A stretch of DNA of 64,000 nucleotides from Thermaerobacter sp. FW80 (lineage in GTDB: Bacteria; Bacillota; Sulfobacillia; Thermaerobacterales; Thermaerobacteraceae): positions 1,091,245 through 1,155,244 of the forward strand of contig NZ_CP037895.1 in the NCBI RefSeq assembly GCF_004634385.1, given 5' to 3'. Below are positions 44,580 to 57,460 of the stretch, one piece after another (the first letter of the stretch is position 1; each line of letters begins with the position of its first letter). The notes under the pieces were generated by a model. It was given only the letters and a program-made list of their open reading frames with translations. It made no database searches and was not told the origin of the DNA. Both the position numbers and the translations under genes were made by a program.

Positions 44580-45326
44580 GGTCGGCCCACGGCACACCCC
44601 GGCGGGACACACGCCGGCGGGACGCCGACCACCCTGGCCGGGAGCCACCCGGATCACGGCGTGCGTGCCGCAGCGGCGGACCGTGGACGGCCCTGGCCGT
44701 TGCATCCCGTCGGCGCCGGTCGGCGCCCGCCAGCGACCGCCGGCCCAGGAGGCCTGGGCCTGACCGGATCCCACCGGCGGCCGCCGGCCGTTGCAGGGCG
44801 CGGGGCCTGCGACCGGCGGTTCCCCCGGCCCCTACCCGACTCCCGCGGGCGATCACCAGGCGACAGGGCCTCGGCCCGGACGGCCCCCCGACTCCTGCTC
44901 GGCCCCCGCGGGCGACCGCCGGTGAAGGCGTCTGGGGCGGGTCCCGCCCAGCGCCGTCGGCCGCCGCCCGGGGACAGGGTCCAGGCCCGGCCGGATCCCA
45001 CCCGCCGTAGCCCGCTGCAGCCCGCGACAGGGTCCGGGATCCTGCCAGCGAAGCCATCTTAGGGATTCGCGCCGCTTCGCGCCTCGCGGTCCCGGGCCCG
45101 TGGCCGCCGCGCCCCGGCGCGGGACGAGGTCCCGCCATCCGCGGCACGGGCCCCGCATCCGGGGGAGCATCCCGACACCAGCGGCCCCCGCCGGGCTGAA
45201 TCCCCCGCGGCGGCCGGGGTGGGAGCGGCGCCGTGCCACGGCGGCCGCCGGCCGTGGGCGGCGTCGTGGCCCTGGCAGACCGACCCGACGACCCGATAGG
45301 AGGACCCACCGGAGGAGGAGTCCGTC
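44580..45326. other. Long spacer with degenerate repeats, no gene seen
   Basis: About 750 GC-rich bases without a supportable gene. Related words recur: GACAGGG(C/T)C at about 44862, 44973 and 45026, and CCGGATCCCACC near 44764 and 44991. Together they suggest an old, degraded repeat array. The alr ribosome binding site GGAGGAGGAG lies at the right end. Confidence 0.5.
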
Positions 45327-46511
45327 GTGGAAGGGCCGGGCCGGGTGCGCCCGATGCGCCCCACCTGGGTGGAGGTGGACCTGGACGCCATCGCCCACAA
45401 CGTGGAGACCCTGCAGCGGCTTGCCGCCCCCGCCCAGCTGATGGCGGTGGTCAAGGCCGACGGCTACGGCCACGGGGCGGTGATGGTCGCCCGCACCGCC
45501 CTGGCCCACGGGGCCCGGCGCCTGGCCGTGGCCGTCGTGGAGGAGGGCGTCCACCTGCGCCAGTCGGCCATCGCGTGCCCCATCCTGGTGATGGGCTGGA
45601 CGCCGCCATGGCAGTACGGCCTCGCCCTCCGCTACGACCTCGAGCTGACGGTGAGCAGCGAGGAGGAGGCCCGGGCCCTGGCCGAGGCCGCCCGCCGGGA
45701 GGGCCGCAGGGTGCGGGTCCACCTCAAGGTGGACACCGGCATGGGGCGGCTCGGGCTGCGCTGGGACCACCCCCGGCTGGCGGAGGTGGCGGCCCGGATC
45801 GCGGGGCTGGGCGGGCTGGAGCTGGTGGGCGTCTTCACCCACCTGGCGACGGCGGACGACCCCGATGCCCCCCTCACCGAGGAGCAGTTGGCCCGCTTCG
45901 GCCGGATCGTCGCGACCCTGGACGAACGCGGCCTGCGCCCGCTCCTGCGGCACGCCGCCAACAGCGCGGCGCTACTGCGGCTGCCGGGGGCCCGCTACGA
46001 CCTGGTCCGGCCGGGCATCGCCCTCTACGGCCTGGAGCCGTTCCGCGGCGCCGTCGCCGCCTTCGACCTCCGGCCGGCGCTGGCTTGGAAGACGCGGGTG
46101 GCCCTGGTCAAGGAGGTGCCCGCCGGCACCCCCATCAGCTACGGGGCGACCTTCGTCACCCGCCGCCCCTCGCGCATCGCCGTCCTGCCCGTGGGCTACG
46201 CCGACGGGCTCAGGCGAGCCCTCTCCAACCGCGGGCAGGTGCTGGTCGGCGGCCGACGGGTGCCCATCGTCGGCCGGGTGTGCATGGATCAGGTGATGGT
46301 CGACGTGACCGACGCGGGGCCGGTGGCGGTGGGCGACGAGGCCGTGCTCATCGGGCGGCAGGAGGACGAGGCGATCACCGCCGACGAGATGGCGGGCTGG
46401 ATGGATACCATCGGGTACGAGGTGGTCACCGGCATCGGGCGGCGGGTGCCCCGCATCTACTTGCGGGGGGGCCGTCCCGTGGCGCAGGCGCCGCTGTCCC
46501 ACCTGCTGTGA
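45327..46511 (+). CDS. alr: Alanine racemase
   Basis: This PLP enzyme interconverts L- and D-alanine for peptidoglycan. The 394-residue product has the PLP-lysine motif AVVKADGYGHG at about residue 40, the dimer-spanning catalytic tyrosine region PISYGATF, and the C-terminal GRVCMDQVMVDVT. The GTG start follows GGAGGAGGAG. It is followed by the mazE-mazF type pair, the usual Firmicute context (alr-ndoAI-ndoA). Confidence 0.96.
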   Translation: MEGPGRVRPMRPTWVEVDLDAIAHNVETLQRLAAPAQLMAVVKADGYGHGAVMVARTALAHGARRLAVAVVEEGVHLRQSAIACPILVMGWTPPWQYGLALRYDLELTVSSEEEARALAEAARREGRRVRVHLKVDTGMGRLGLRWDHPRLAEVAARIAGLGGLELVGVFTHLATADDPDAPLTEEQLARFGRIVATLDERGLRPLLRHAANSAALLRLPGARYDLVRPGIALYGLEPFRGAVAAFDLRPALAWKTRVALVKEVPAGTPISYGATFVTRRPSRIAVLPVGYADGLRRALSNRGQVLVGGRRVPIVGRVCMDQVMVDVTDAGPVAVGDEAVLIGRQEDEAITADEMAGWMDTIGYEVVTGIGRRVPRIYLRGGRPVAQAPLSHLL

Positions 46512-46667
46512 CGCCTGCGTCCCCCGGGCGGTGGCGGGGGTGGACGACCGGGGCGGCGGCGGTGCCGACGCCGGCGGTCGGCCAGCGAGGGGGCGACTCC
46601 GGCGCCAGCCAGCCCGGGACGGGGGGCGACTCCGGCGGCGGGCCGGCCCGGGACGCGTGGGCCGCGG

Positions 46668-46703
46668 GCCGGTTCGTCCCGCGGAGGCGACGCCGGTTCG
46701 TCC
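46668..46703 (+). repeat. Two copies of the dispersed 12-mer GCCGGTTCGTCC
   Basis: Exact copies lie at 46668-46679 and 46692-46703 in the same orientation, 24 bases apart, in the spacer before the antitoxin gene. Other exact copies on the plus strand start at 4966, 59606 and 63868. Inverted copies start at 6155, 11312, 49109, 55720 and 58676. Confidence 0.85.
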
Positions 46704-46729
46704 GCGGGAGGACGAGGGCACGAGGGGTG

Positions 46730-46945
46730 GTGACGGTGCCGGACGGATCCTTCCCTTCGCAGATCGCGGCCGCCGCCACGCCGACGGGGGGGCCGGAGGC
46801 GGGCGCCGCAGGCCGGCCGGCGACGGAAGAGATCTTGCGCCGCGGCTATCAGGAGATGGGCCCCCTCAACCAGCGCCTGGCCGAGGAGTGGATCCCCGGG
46901 GAGCTGGAGCCCCGGCGCTGGGAATGGGGTGGGGAGGGCGGTTGA
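46730..46945 (+). CDS. Minimal antitoxin of the EndoAI/MazE type, apparently lacking a DNA-binding domain
   Basis: A 71-residue protein directly upstream of the MazF toxin gene. The C-terminal half [22 protein letters not shown] resembles the toxin-binding tail of Bacillus EndoAI (RRGYMEMAKINLNIASEAF in that protein, from memory). The N-terminal half is Ala/Gly/Pro-rich and shows no ribbon-helix-helix. Several in-frame GTG codons (46727, 46730, 46736) are possible starts. If correct, it could neutralise the toxin but not bind the operator by itself. Confidence 0.65.
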   Translation: MTVPDGSFPSQIAAAATPTGGPEAGAAGRPATEEILRRGYQEMGPLNQRLAEEWIPGELEPRRWEWGGEGG

Positions 46946-46946
46946 C

Positions 46947-47297
46947 GTGGAGATCCGCCGCGGCGACATCTTCTTCGCCGACCTCAGCCCCGTGATCGGG
47001 TCCGAGCAGGGCGGCATCCGTCCCGTCCTGGTGATCCAGAACGACGTGGGGAACCGCTACAGCCCGACGACCATCGTGGCGGCCATCACCTCGCAGATCA
47101 ACAAGGCCAAGCTGCCGACCCACGTGGAGCTGCCCGCCCGGCACTACGGCCTGGAGAAGGACTCGGTGGTGCTGCTGGAGCAGATCCGGACCATCGACAA
47201 GCGGCGGCTCCTGGAGCGGGTGGCGCGGCTGGACGCCGGGGCGATGCGGCGGGTCGACGTGGCGCTGGCCATCAGCCTGGGGCTGCGGGAGGTCTGA
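46947..47297 (+). CDS. ndoA: mRNA interferase MazF / NdoA (EndoA)
   Basis: A 116-residue endoribonuclease toxin that cuts single-stranded mRNA at short specific sequences. It matches B. subtilis EndoA along its length: [45 protein letters not shown], then LPTHVEL and the final [13 protein letters not shown]. The catalytic Arg in GGIRPVLV and the Thr in the AAITSQ segment are present. GTG 46947 is preceded by GGGGAGGG at good spacing and lies one base past the antitoxin stop. Confidence 0.94.
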   Translation: MEIRRGDIFFADLSPVIGSEQGGIRPVLVIQNDVGNRYSPTTIVAAITSQINKAKLPTHVELPARHYGLEKDSVVLLEQIRTIDKRRLLERVARLDAGAMRRVDVALAISLGLREV

Positions 47298-47376
47298 TCC
47301 GGCGGAGGACGCCGCGCAGGGACGAGGGGCGAGGGCGGGGCGCGACGGTGCGCGGCCGACGATGGGAGACCGTGGC

Positions 47377-48402
47377 ATGGAACCCGAGCTCTTGGTCGAG
47401 GTGACCCGCGGCGGCTGGGTGGAGAGCCGCCATTGCGGTCACGCCGTGGTGGTGGACGAGCAGGGGCGCGTGGTGGCGGCCCTCGGCGATCCGGACCACG
47501 TCACCTTCCTGCGCTCGACCCTCAAGCCGATCCAGGCCCTGGCGGTGGTGGCCTCTGGGGCCGCGGACGCCTTCGGCTTCGACGACGCCGAGGTGGCCCT
47601 GATGTGCGGCTCCCACGCCGGCGAGCCGCACCACGTGGCCCGCGCCGCCTCGATGTTGGCCAAGCTGGGGTTGGGACCGGACCAGCTGGCCTGCGGGCCC
47701 CAGCCGCCGGCCAGCCCGGCTGCCCGGGCGGCCCTGGTGCAGGCGGGCGCCGCGCCTTCCCGCCTGCACAACAACTGCTCCGGCAAGCACGCCGGCATGC
47801 TGGCCCTGGCGCGCCACCGGGGCTGGCCCGTGGAGGGGTACCACCGGCCGGACCACCCCGTCCAGCAGGCCGTGCGCCAGCTGGTGGCGGACCTGACGGG
47901 GCTGCGGCCGGGGGGACCGGCCTGGCGCGAGGCGGTGGACGGCTGCGGGGTGGTCACCTTCGCCCTGCCGCTGGTGGAGGTCGCCCGCATGTTCCGCTTC
48001 CTCGGCCGGCCCGACCGGTTGCCGCCCGCGCTGACCCACGTGGCGCCCGCGGTGGAGCGCATCCGGTGCGCGCTGGTGGCGCATCCCGCGATGATCCGCG
48101 GGGACGGCCAGTTCGACACCGAGGTGATCCGCGCCACCGGCGGCGCCTGGATCGGCAAGGTCGGGGCCGAGGGCGTCTACGCCGCGGCCCTGTCCACGGG
48201 TCACGCTCTGGCGCTGAAGGTCGCCGACGGGCAGGAGCGGGCGCGGCCCGTGGCGGTCGTGGCGCTGCTGGAACGCCTTGGCCTGTTGCCCCCGGGGGCG
48301 GAGGCCGTGAGGGCGCGGTGGCATCGCGTGCCGGTGACCAACACCCGCGGCGAGGTGGTGGGGGAGATCCGACCGGCAGGGCGCCTGGGCGTCGTCCCGT
48401 GA
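47377..48402 (+). CDS. Asparaginase (type II-like, PF06089 family)
   Basis: A 341-residue amidohydrolase of the Rhizobium-type asparaginase family, unrelated in sequence to E. coli AnsA/B. Family landmarks are [71 protein letters not shown] and [13 protein letters not shown]. It would release ammonia from asparagine. The frame is open to ATG 47362, but ATG 47377 has GGGAG at good spacing. It lies between mazF and the uracil-DNA glycosylase gene. Confidence 0.87.
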   Translation: MEPELLVEVTRGGWVESRHCGHAVVVDEQGRVVAALGDPDHVTFLRSTLKPIQALAVVASGAADAFGFDDAEVALMCGSHAGEPHHVARAASMLAKLGLGPDQLACGPQPPASPAARAALVQAGAAPSRLHNNCSGKHAGMLALARHRGWPVEGYHRPDHPVQQAVRQLVADLTGLRPGGPAWREAVDGCGVVTFALPLVEVARMFRFLGRPDRLPPALTHVAPAVERIRCALVAHPAMIRGDGQFDTEVIRATGGAWIGKVGAEGVYAAALSTGHALALKVADGQERARPVAVVALLERLGLLPPGAEAVRARWHRVPVTNTRGEVVGEIRPAGRLGVVP

Positions 48403-48482
48403 CCCCGGTCGGGATCGGGGCCGAGCCCGCCGGGGACGGGGCGCCGGCGCCGGCCCCGCGGCGGGGAGGAGGCGAGGGATTC

Positions 48483-49517
48483 GTGGCGCGACCGGAAGCC
48501 GAGCTGATGCGGATCGCCGACATGGCCACGCTGGAGCGGGTGGTGAAGGGCTGCACCGCCTGCCGCCTGCGGGCAGGCTGCCGCGGCGTCGTCTTCGGCG
48601 ACGGCAACCCGGCGGCACGGATCATGCTGATCGGCGAGGGGCCGGGGGCCGACGAGGACCGGCTGGGCCGGCCCTTCGTGGGCCGCGCGGGGCAGCTGCT
48701 GGACCGCATCCTGGCCGCGTGCGGGTTCGACCGCCGGCGCCACGTCTACATCGCCAACGTGGTCAAGTGCCGGCCGCCCGGCAACCGCACCCCCACGCCC
48801 GACGAGCGGGCGGCCTGCCTGCCCAACCTGCGCGCCCAGATGCGCCTGGTGAACCCGGCGATCGTCGTGCTGCTGGGCTCCACCGCCCTGCAGGCGCTGA
48901 TCGACCCGGCGGCGCGCATCACCCGCTGGCGCGGGCAGTGGATCCACCGCGACGGCATCTGGTACATGCCGACCTACCACCCCGCCGCGCTGCTGCGCAA
49001 CCCCGCCCTGAAGCGGGACTGCTGGCACGACTTCAAAAAGGTCATCGACAAGTACCGGGAGCTGGTGGATCCGGCCCACGTGGCGCCGCACCACCCGCCG
49101 GAGGCGGCGGACGAACCGGCCGCCGGGCGGGAGCCGGCGGGTGGCGCCCCGCCGGCTCCCGCCCGGCCCGGGGGCCCGGGGGCGCACGCCGCGCCGGCCG
49201 GCCGCCCGGGATCACCGGGCGGGGCGGCCCGCCCGGAGGGGTTCGGCGGGCTGCGGCAGGCGGCCGCCGCGGCGGAGCCGCCCGCGTCGTCGCGGGCCGC
49301 CGGGTCGGCGGCCCGCGACGACGGGGCCGAGGGGGCCAGCGCCGCCGGACCCGGCACCCAGCTCACCCTGTTCGATCCGGTCCCCGGCGGCGCGGGCACG
49401 GCTGCGGCGGGGGACGCCGCGGCGGCGGCAGGGGGCGCCGGGACCCGCGCGGCGGGCCGAGGAGGCCGGGACCGCCCGGCGCCCGGGCCGGCGGGCGGGG
49501 AGGGCGCCGCATCGTGA
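48483..49517 (+). CDS. Family 4 uracil-DNA glycosylase with long tail and clamp-binding-like motif
   Basis: This enzyme removes uracil from DNA, important at high temperature where cytosine deaminates quickly. The [4Fe-4S] cysteines are Cys24, Cys27 or Cys33, plus two more in VVKCRPPGN...RAACLPN. Motif 1 is [23 protein letters not shown] and the catalytic His is in [10 protein letters not shown]. The core ends near residue 200. The rest, about 140 residues, is Ala/Gly/Pro-rich and contains QLTLF (codons at 49359-49373), which matches the bacterial sliding-clamp binding pentapeptide QL(S/D)LF in four of five positions. The GTG start follows GGGGAGGAGG; the stop overlaps the tsaE start. Confidence 0.9.
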   Translation: MARPEAELMRIADMATLERVVKGCTACRLRAGCRGVVFGDGNPAARIMLIGEGPGADEDRLGRPFVGRAGQLLDRILAACGFDRRRHVYIANVVKCRPPGNRTPTPDERAACLPNLRAQMRLVNPAIVVLLGSTALQALIDPAARITRWRGQWIHRDGIWYMPTYHPAALLRNPALKRDCWHDFKKVIDKYRELVDPAHVAPHHPPEAADEPAAGREPAGGAPPAPARPGGPGAHAAPAGRPGSPGGAARPEGFGGLRQAAAAAEPPASSRAAGSAARDDGAEGASAAGPGTQLTLFDPVPGGAGTAAAGDAAAAAGGAGTRAAGRGGRDRPAPGPAGGEGAAS

Positions 49518-50050
49518 CCGGCCGCTGGTCGGCGGTCATCCCCTCCGCCGAGGCCATGGAGCGGCTGGGCGCCCACCTGGCCCGTGCCCTGGAGGTGGGG
49601 GACTGGGTCGCCCTGACGGGCGCCCTGGGGGCGGGGAAGACCACCCTGGTGCGGGGGCTGGCCCGCGGCCTCGGATTCCGCGGTCGCGTGGCGAGTCCCA
49701 CCTTCACCCTGGTCCACGTCTATCGCGGCCGCATCCCCCTCCACCACCTGGACCTCTACCGCCTCGAGGGGGAGCCGGCGCTGCAGGACGTGGTGGACCC
49801 GGCCGAGATGGAGGCGACGGGCGCCGTGGTGGTGGAGTGGGCCGACCGCGCGCCGGGTTGGGTTCCGGCGGACGCCCTGTGGCTGGAGCTGGCCCTGCAG
49901 CCGCCCGGCCCCCACCGGCGCGTGGCGGCCCGCGCCGCCGGCCCCCGCGGCCGACGGCTGCTGGACCACCTGGCGCGCGGCTGGGGCGGCGACGACGCGG
50001 CGCGGGGCGGCCCCGAAGGGGGGACGGCGGATGGCCCGGGCGGCCGGTAG
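49514..50050 (+). CDS. tsaE: tRNA threonylcarbamoyladenosine biosynthesis ATPase TsaE
   Basis: TsaE is the ATPase that drives the TsaB-TsaD complex making t6A37 in tRNAs reading ANN codons. The 178-residue product has Walker A TGALGAGKTTLVRGLARGLG, the SPTFTLVHVY switch region and LHHLDLYRLE. GTG 49514 overlaps the glycosylase stop (GTGA) and has GGGGAGGG upstream. A Gly/Asp-rich tail of about 25 residues is extra. It begins the tsaE-tsaB-rimI-tsaD cluster. Confidence 0.94.
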   Translation: MTGRWSAVIPSAEAMERLGAHLARALEVGDWVALTGALGAGKTTLVRGLARGLGFRGRVASPTFTLVHVYRGRIPLHHLDLYRLEGEPALQDVVDPAEMEATGAVVVEWADRAPGWVPADALWLELALQPPGPHRRVAARAAGPRGRRLLDHLARGWGGDDAARGGPEGGTADGPGGR

Positions 50051-50233
50051 GTCCCGCCGGTCTCCGCGGACGGGACGGGGGTGGGCACCGCCCGGGCCGC
50101 CATCCCCGGGGGCTCGGGACCCGTCCCGCGGCGTGGGGGACGTCGCCCGGGGCGGCCTCCGGGCGGGCGGCCGCCGGCCACGCCGGGGGATGCGGGCACG
50201 CCGGGGCGTACGGGAAGGGGACGAGGCCGGACG

Positions 50234-51160
50234 ATGACCCCATGGATCCTCGGCATCGACACCTCGGGCCCGCGGTGCGGCGTGGCCCTCCTGCAGGGCG
50301 AGCGCGTGGCGGGGGTGGAGGAGCTGGCCGCCCCGGGCACCAACCGCGCCCTGATGCCCGCCATCGACCGCCTCTGCCGCCGGGCGGGCATCGGCCCCCG
50401 CCGGCTGGACGGCATCGCCGTCGCCCTGGGGCCGGGATCCTTCACGGGGCTGCGCATCGGCCTGGCGACGGCCAAGGGCCTGGCGGTGGCCCTGGGTCGA
50501 CCCCTGGCCGGGGTGGGGACGTTGGAGGCCGTCGCCTCCGCCGCCGCAGGGGGCGACGGCGGGACCGGGGCGATGCGCCACCGCCTGGTGGTCCGCCGGG
50601 CCCGGCGCGACGAATTCTATGCGGCGGCCTTCGACCCGTCCGGCCGGCGCCTCTGGGGCCCCGACGTGGTGGCGGCGGACGCCCTGGCGGCGTTCCTGGG
50701 GCCGCGGGGCGGCCATCCCGCGAGCCCGCCGGGCCCCGTCGGAGCCGGCGTCCCGGGGGGACGACCCGCCGACCTCCCGGAGGGGCGATCGTCCGGCGTC
50801 CCGCCGGCGGGGGTGGGGGAGCCCCCATCGCCCGGGGCGCTGGATCGCGGCGCCGCCGGCACGGGTTGGGTCGTGGTGGTCGACCCGGCCGATGGGGCGG
50901 CCCTCGGCCTGGCGGCCGCCGTCGCTCCGACCGCGCCGACGGGGGGCACCGTCGACGCCACCGGCGCCGGCCGCGCCGACGTCATGGTGGTGCCCGACCC
51001 CGGCGCCGTCCCCGTCGCCGTGGCGCGGCTGGCCCGGCGCCGCCTGGAGGCCGGCGGCGACGATCCCGCCACCCTGGTCCCCCTGTACCTGCCCGCCGGT
51101 TCCACCTTCCGCCCCTACCCGGGTGCCGCTCAGGGATCGCCCGCGCCGGGTCGGGGGTAG
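50234..51160 (+). CDS. tsaB: tRNA threonylcarbamoyladenosine biosynthesis protein TsaB
   Basis: TsaB is the inactive ASKHA-fold partner that dimerises with TsaD. The 308-residue product starts with ILGIDTSGPRCGVALL and contains ALGPGSFTGLRIGLATAKGLA, the dimer-interface helix. A proline/glycine-rich stretch of about 50 residues interrupts the second half, so it is longer than the usual 230 residues. ATG 50234 is chosen because sequence upstream of it is low-complexity. It is the second gene of the t6A cluster. Confidence 0.93.
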   Translation: MTPWILGIDTSGPRCGVALLQGERVAGVEELAAPGTNRALMPAIDRLCRRAGIGPRRLDGIAVALGPGSFTGLRIGLATAKGLAVALGRPLAGVGTLEAVASAAAGGDGGTGAMRHRLVVRRARRDEFYAAAFDPSGRRLWGPDVVAADALAAFLGPRGGHPASPPGPVGAGVPGGRPADLPEGRSSGVPPAGVGEPPSPGALDRGAAGTGWVVVVDPADGAALGLAAAVAPTAPTGGTVDATGAGRADVMVVPDPGAVPVAVARLARRRLEAGGDDPATLVPLYLPAGSTFRPYPGAAQGSPAPGRG

Positions 51161-51429
51161 GGATCGCCCGTCCCCGGACGCCCCGCCCGGGCCTCCTCCC
51201 CGGCGGCCACCTCCCGGCGCGGAGGGCGGGGCGCCTGCGCCGGCCGGTCCCGCGTCGCCGCCCGCCCGACGGGGCGACGGGCGCGGCGGCCCCTGGACCG
51301 CGCCGGCCGGCGCCGCCCCGTGGTGCCGCCAGCGCGCGGTCCGGGCGCCCCGGCCGCGCCGCCCCGGCCGCGGCCGCCCCCGCCGACGGAGATGGTATGA
51401 TGGATCTGCCGCCGCGGGAGGTGAGCGGG

Positions 51430-52073
51430 GTGGCGCCGTCCGACGACGCGCGAAGCCAGCCCGCCGAGATCCGCATCGAGCCGATGACGCCGGGCGATCT
51501 GCCCGGGGTCCTGGCCATCGAGCGCCGCTCCTTCCCGACGCCGTGGTCGGAGCGGGCCTTCGTCAGCGAACTGCGGGACAACCTCTACGCCGACTACATC
51601 GTCGCCCGCCACGGCGACCGCGTGGTGGGCTATGCCGGCATGTGGTGCATCCTCGACGAGGCCCACGTGACCACCATCGCCGTCGACCCGGAGTTCCGCG
51701 GCCGCGGCGTGGGCGACCGGCTGCTCACCGCCCTGGAGCAGCGGGCGCTGCGCTACGGATGCCGCCGCATGACCCTGGAGGTCCGGGTCAGCAACCACGT
51801 GGCCCAGCGCCTCTACCGGCGCCACGGCTTCCGCCCCTGCGGGATCCGGCGGGGCTACTACGTCGACAACGGCGAGGACGCCATCGTCATGTGGCGCGAC
51901 CGCCTGGACCCGCCGGGCCCCGTGGCGACGGAGGAACCGGGCGCCGAAGGCGCCCGCGGTGCGGCGGCTGCGGACGGCCTCGAGGCGACCGACGGGGTGG
52001 CGCCGCGCGGCGTCGACGCCGCGTCCGCCTCCGCGGCCGGCGCCGGCGGCGCGGCGGGTGGGAGCGAGGCGCC

Positions 52074-52077
<4 letters not shown>
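51430..52077 (+). CDS. rimI: Ribosomal protein S18-alanine N-acetyltransferase RimI
   Basis: A GNAT acetyltransferase that acetylates the N-terminus of ribosomal protein S18. Visible are IRIEPMTPGDLPGVLAIERR, the acetyl-CoA loop VDPEFRGRGVGDRLL and VSNHVAQRLYRRHGFRP. An Ala/Gly-rich tail of about 50 residues follows the domain. The GTG at 51430 is preferred because GGGAGGTGAG lies just upstream; ATG 51397/51400 further upstream coincides with a TATGAT hexamer that may be a promoter -10. The stop overlaps the tsaD start. Confidence 0.9.
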
Positions 52078-53135
<1,058 letters not shown>

Positions 53136-53151
53136 CGCGGGAGGGGTGGTC

Positions 53152-53658
53152 ATGGCCGCGGTCCCGCGCCAGCAGCGGCTGACCCGGCGCCGGGTGGCGC
53201 CCGGGCGCAATGCCCTCCACTACTGGCGGGAGGCCAAGAGCCTGCCCCGGGTGGCGTGGAACTTCCTCGTCATCTCGCTGTGCCGCGTCTTGCCCTGGTT
53301 CGGGGTCAAGAACTTCCTCTATCGGCGGCTCGGCATGAAGGTCGGGCGGGACGTGGCCTTCGGCCTCATGGCGATGGTCGACGTCTTCTGGCCCGAGCTG
53401 ATCGAGGTGGGCGACAACAGCATCATCGGCTACAACACGGTGCTGCTGGCCCACGAGTTCCTGATCGACGAGTACCGCACGGGCCCCGTGGTCATCGGGC
53501 GCAACGTGATGATCGGGGCCAACTGCACGATCCTGCCCGGCGTGGTCATCGGTGACGGCGCGGTGGTCGCCGCCCACTCCCTGGTCAACCGGGACGTGCC
53601 GCCGGGCGCCGTGGTGGGCGGCGTCCCCGCCCGACCCCTGCGCCGCCCCGGCGGCTGA
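53152..53658 (+). CDS. Left-handed beta-helix (hexapeptide) acyltransferase
   Basis: A 168-residue protein with an N-terminal basic/hydrophobic region (VAWNFLVISLCRVLPWFGVKNFLY) that may sit on the membrane. A left-handed beta-helix follows, built from hexapeptide repeats (LIEVGDNSIIGYN, VVIGRNVMIGANCTILPGVVIGDG) and the loop His in LAHEFLID. It resembles the maltose/galactoside O-acetyltransferase type. The acceptor is unknown. ATG 53152 is preceded by GGGAGGGG. It follows tsaD by 16 bases. Confidence 0.82.
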   Translation: MAAVPRQQRLTRRRVAPGRNALHYWREAKSLPRVAWNFLVISLCRVLPWFGVKNFLYRRLGMKVGRDVAFGLMAMVDVFWPELIEVGDNSIIGYNTVLLAHEFLIDEYRTGPVVIGRNVMIGANCTILPGVVIGDGAVVAAHSLVNRDVPPGAVVGGVPARPLRRPGG

Positions 53659-54080
53659 TGGGTGCCGGCGGGCCGCTCCGGGATCCGCTGCGACGCCGGC
53701 GCCGGACGGCGTCGCCCGCGCCGTCGGGGTGCAATGGCCCTCCCCGGGGTGCCCGAACGCGCAGGGTGCGTCGGGGCGATGGGTGCGAATGTTTTCCAGC
53801 GCCCGGCCCCAACCTACGGGTATGCAGGTGGGCGGCATCGGGACGGATGGGGTGCGGACGCGCCGGGGACTCGCGTCGCTTCCGCGGTCCCGACGGGGGC
53901 GGGCCGGGCGGCCGCCGGGGCGCCGTAGCACCGGGCCCCGATGCCGCATACATCCTGAAGTGCGCCCGCGGGCCGCGGACGGGTTGGCGCCTCCGCCCCG
54001 CCGCCACCGGCGGGGACAAGGGAACGGGCCGTGCGTTGCGAATCTTGGGGGCATGGATGGCAGGGAAGGTGGAACGGGCG
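53659..54080. other. Spacer upstream of murC, nothing recognised
   Basis: About 420 bases with an open frame into murC but no conserved protein sequence and no ribosome binding site before 54060. I see no RNA structure or promoter I would defend. Confidence 0.4.
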
Positions 54081-55520
54081 ATGGAGGAACCGGCGAACAC
54101 GCCCCCGGTGGACTGGGCGGGCAAGCGCGTGCACTTCATCGGCATCGGCGGCTACGGCATGAGCGGCCTGGCGCGGGTCCTCCTGGCCCGCGGGGCGCGG
54201 GTCAGCGGCTCCGACGTCCGTCCCTCCGACCGCACCCGCTGGCTGACGGAGCAGGGTGCCCGCGTCCACATCGGGCACGATCCCGCGCACGTGGCCGGTG
54301 CCGACCTGGTGGTCTACAACACCGACGTCCCCCCCGACAACGTGGAGCTGGTGGCGGCGCGCAAGGCGCAGATCCCCGTCTGGCACCGGTCGCAGGTGCT
54401 GGCCGACCTCCTCAACCACCGGCGCGGCGTGGCCGTCACCGGGACCCATGGCAAGACCACCACCACGGCGATGACGGGCCTCGTGCTGGTGGCCGGCGGG
54501 TTCGACCCCACGGTGCTGGTCGGCGGGGAGGTGCCGGAGTTCGGCACTGCCACCGCCCGGCTGGGGAACGGCCCCTGGGTCGTGGCCGAGGCCTGCGAGA
54601 GCGACGGCACCTTCCTCCGCTACCGGCCGGAGATCGCCGTGGTCACCAACGTCGAGCCCGAGCACCTGGACCACTACGGGGGCGACTTCGGGCGGCTCCA
54701 GGCGGCCTTCGGCCGGTTCCTCCGCAACGTCCGGCCGGGTGGGCGGGTGGTGGCCTGCGCCGACCATCCCGTGGTGCGGGAGCTGCTGGCCGGCCTCGAC
54801 CCGCGGGGCCCGGTACGGGTGGTGCGCTACGGCATCGAGGCGGACGACGGCGACCTGCGCGCCCGCGACGTGCAGGCGGGGCCCGAGGGCTCGCGGTTCA
54901 CGGTGTGGCGGGGCGATCGGCCGCTGGGCGAGGTCCGCCTGGCGATCCCGGGCCAGCACAACGTGCTCAACGCGCTGGCGGCGCTCGGGGTGGGCCTGGA
55001 GCTCGGCGTGCCCTTCCCCGTCGCCGCCGCGGCGCTGGCCGGCTTCCACGGCGCCAAGCGGCGCTTCCAGGTGCTCTATGACCGCGACGGCATCCTGATC
55101 GTCGACGACTACGCCCACCACCCGACGGAGATCCGCGCCACCCTGCGCGCCGCCCGGCAGCGGTGCGGACCCGGCGGGCGGGTGATCGCCGTCTTCCAAC
55201 CCCAGCGCTACACGCGGACCCACCTCCTGATGGACGAGTTCGCCCGCGCCTTCGGCGACGCCGACCGGGTGATCCTGACGGAGATCTACGCCCCGCCTGG
55301 CGACCGGCCGATCCCGGGCGTCTCCAGCGCCGTGCTGGCCGAGCGCATCGCCGAGCGCGAAGGCCGGCCGGTGGAGCTGATCCGCAGCCGGGAGGAGCTG
55401 GTGGAGCACCTGCTGCACACGGTGCGGCCCGGCGACCTGGTGCTGACCATGGGCGCCGGCGACATCTGGACCGTGGCCCGCGACCTGGCCCAGCGCCTCC
55501 AGGCGGTGACGCCCGCCTGA
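54081..55520 (+). CDS. murC: UDP-N-acetylmuramate-L-alanine ligase MurC
   Basis: MurC adds L-alanine to UDP-MurNAc, the first step of the peptidoglycan stem peptide. The 479-residue product shows [17 protein letters not shown], the P-loop [50 protein letters not shown] and [17 protein letters not shown] 54081 is preferred (AAGGTGG upstream); ATG 54057 in the same frame adds eight residues. It stands apart from the division cluster that usually contains it. Confidence 0.94.
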   Translation: MEEPANTPPVDWAGKRVHFIGIGGYGMSGLARVLLARGARVSGSDVRPSDRTRWLTEQGARVHIGHDPAHVAGADLVVYNTDVPPDNVELVAARKAQIPVWHRSQVLADLLNHRRGVAVTGTHGKTTTTAMTGLVLVAGGFDPTVLVGGEVPEFGTATARLGNGPWVVAEACESDGTFLRYRPEIAVVTNVEPEHLDHYGGDFGRLQAAFGRFLRNVRPGGRVVACADHPVVRELLAGLDPRGPVRVVRYGIEADDGDLRARDVQAGPEGSRFTVWRGDRPLGEVRLAIPGQHNVLNALAALGVGLELGVPFPVAAAALAGFHGAKRRFQVLYDRDGILIVDDYAHHPTEIRATLRAARQRCGPGGRVIAVFQPQRYTRTHLLMDEFARAFGDADRVILTEIYAPPGDRPIPGVSSAVLAERIAEREGRPVELIRSREELVEHLLHTVRPGDLVLTMGAGDIWTVARDLAQRLQAVTPA

Positions 55521-55590
55521 GCAGGGCCGTGGCCCGGCCGCCGGAGCCGTTGCACGTCCCATCCCGCCGTGGTACCAATGGAACCAATAA

Positions 55591-57435
<1,845 letters not shown>

Positions 57436-57460
57436 GGGCGGGGCCGGCGGCGGGGGTCCC

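Noticed and set aside
46512-46729. A hidden ribbon-helix-helix domain in another frame before the antitoxin
   Set aside because: None of the three frames shows the expected beta-strand and two-helix pattern; the region is Gly/Pro-rich and holds two 12-mer copies.
55550-55590. Promoter for guaB with TTGCAC and TACCAA
   Set aside because: The spacing is 17 bases but TACCAA matches a -10 box poorly. The nearby duplicated ACCAAT may be relevant but cannot be assigned.
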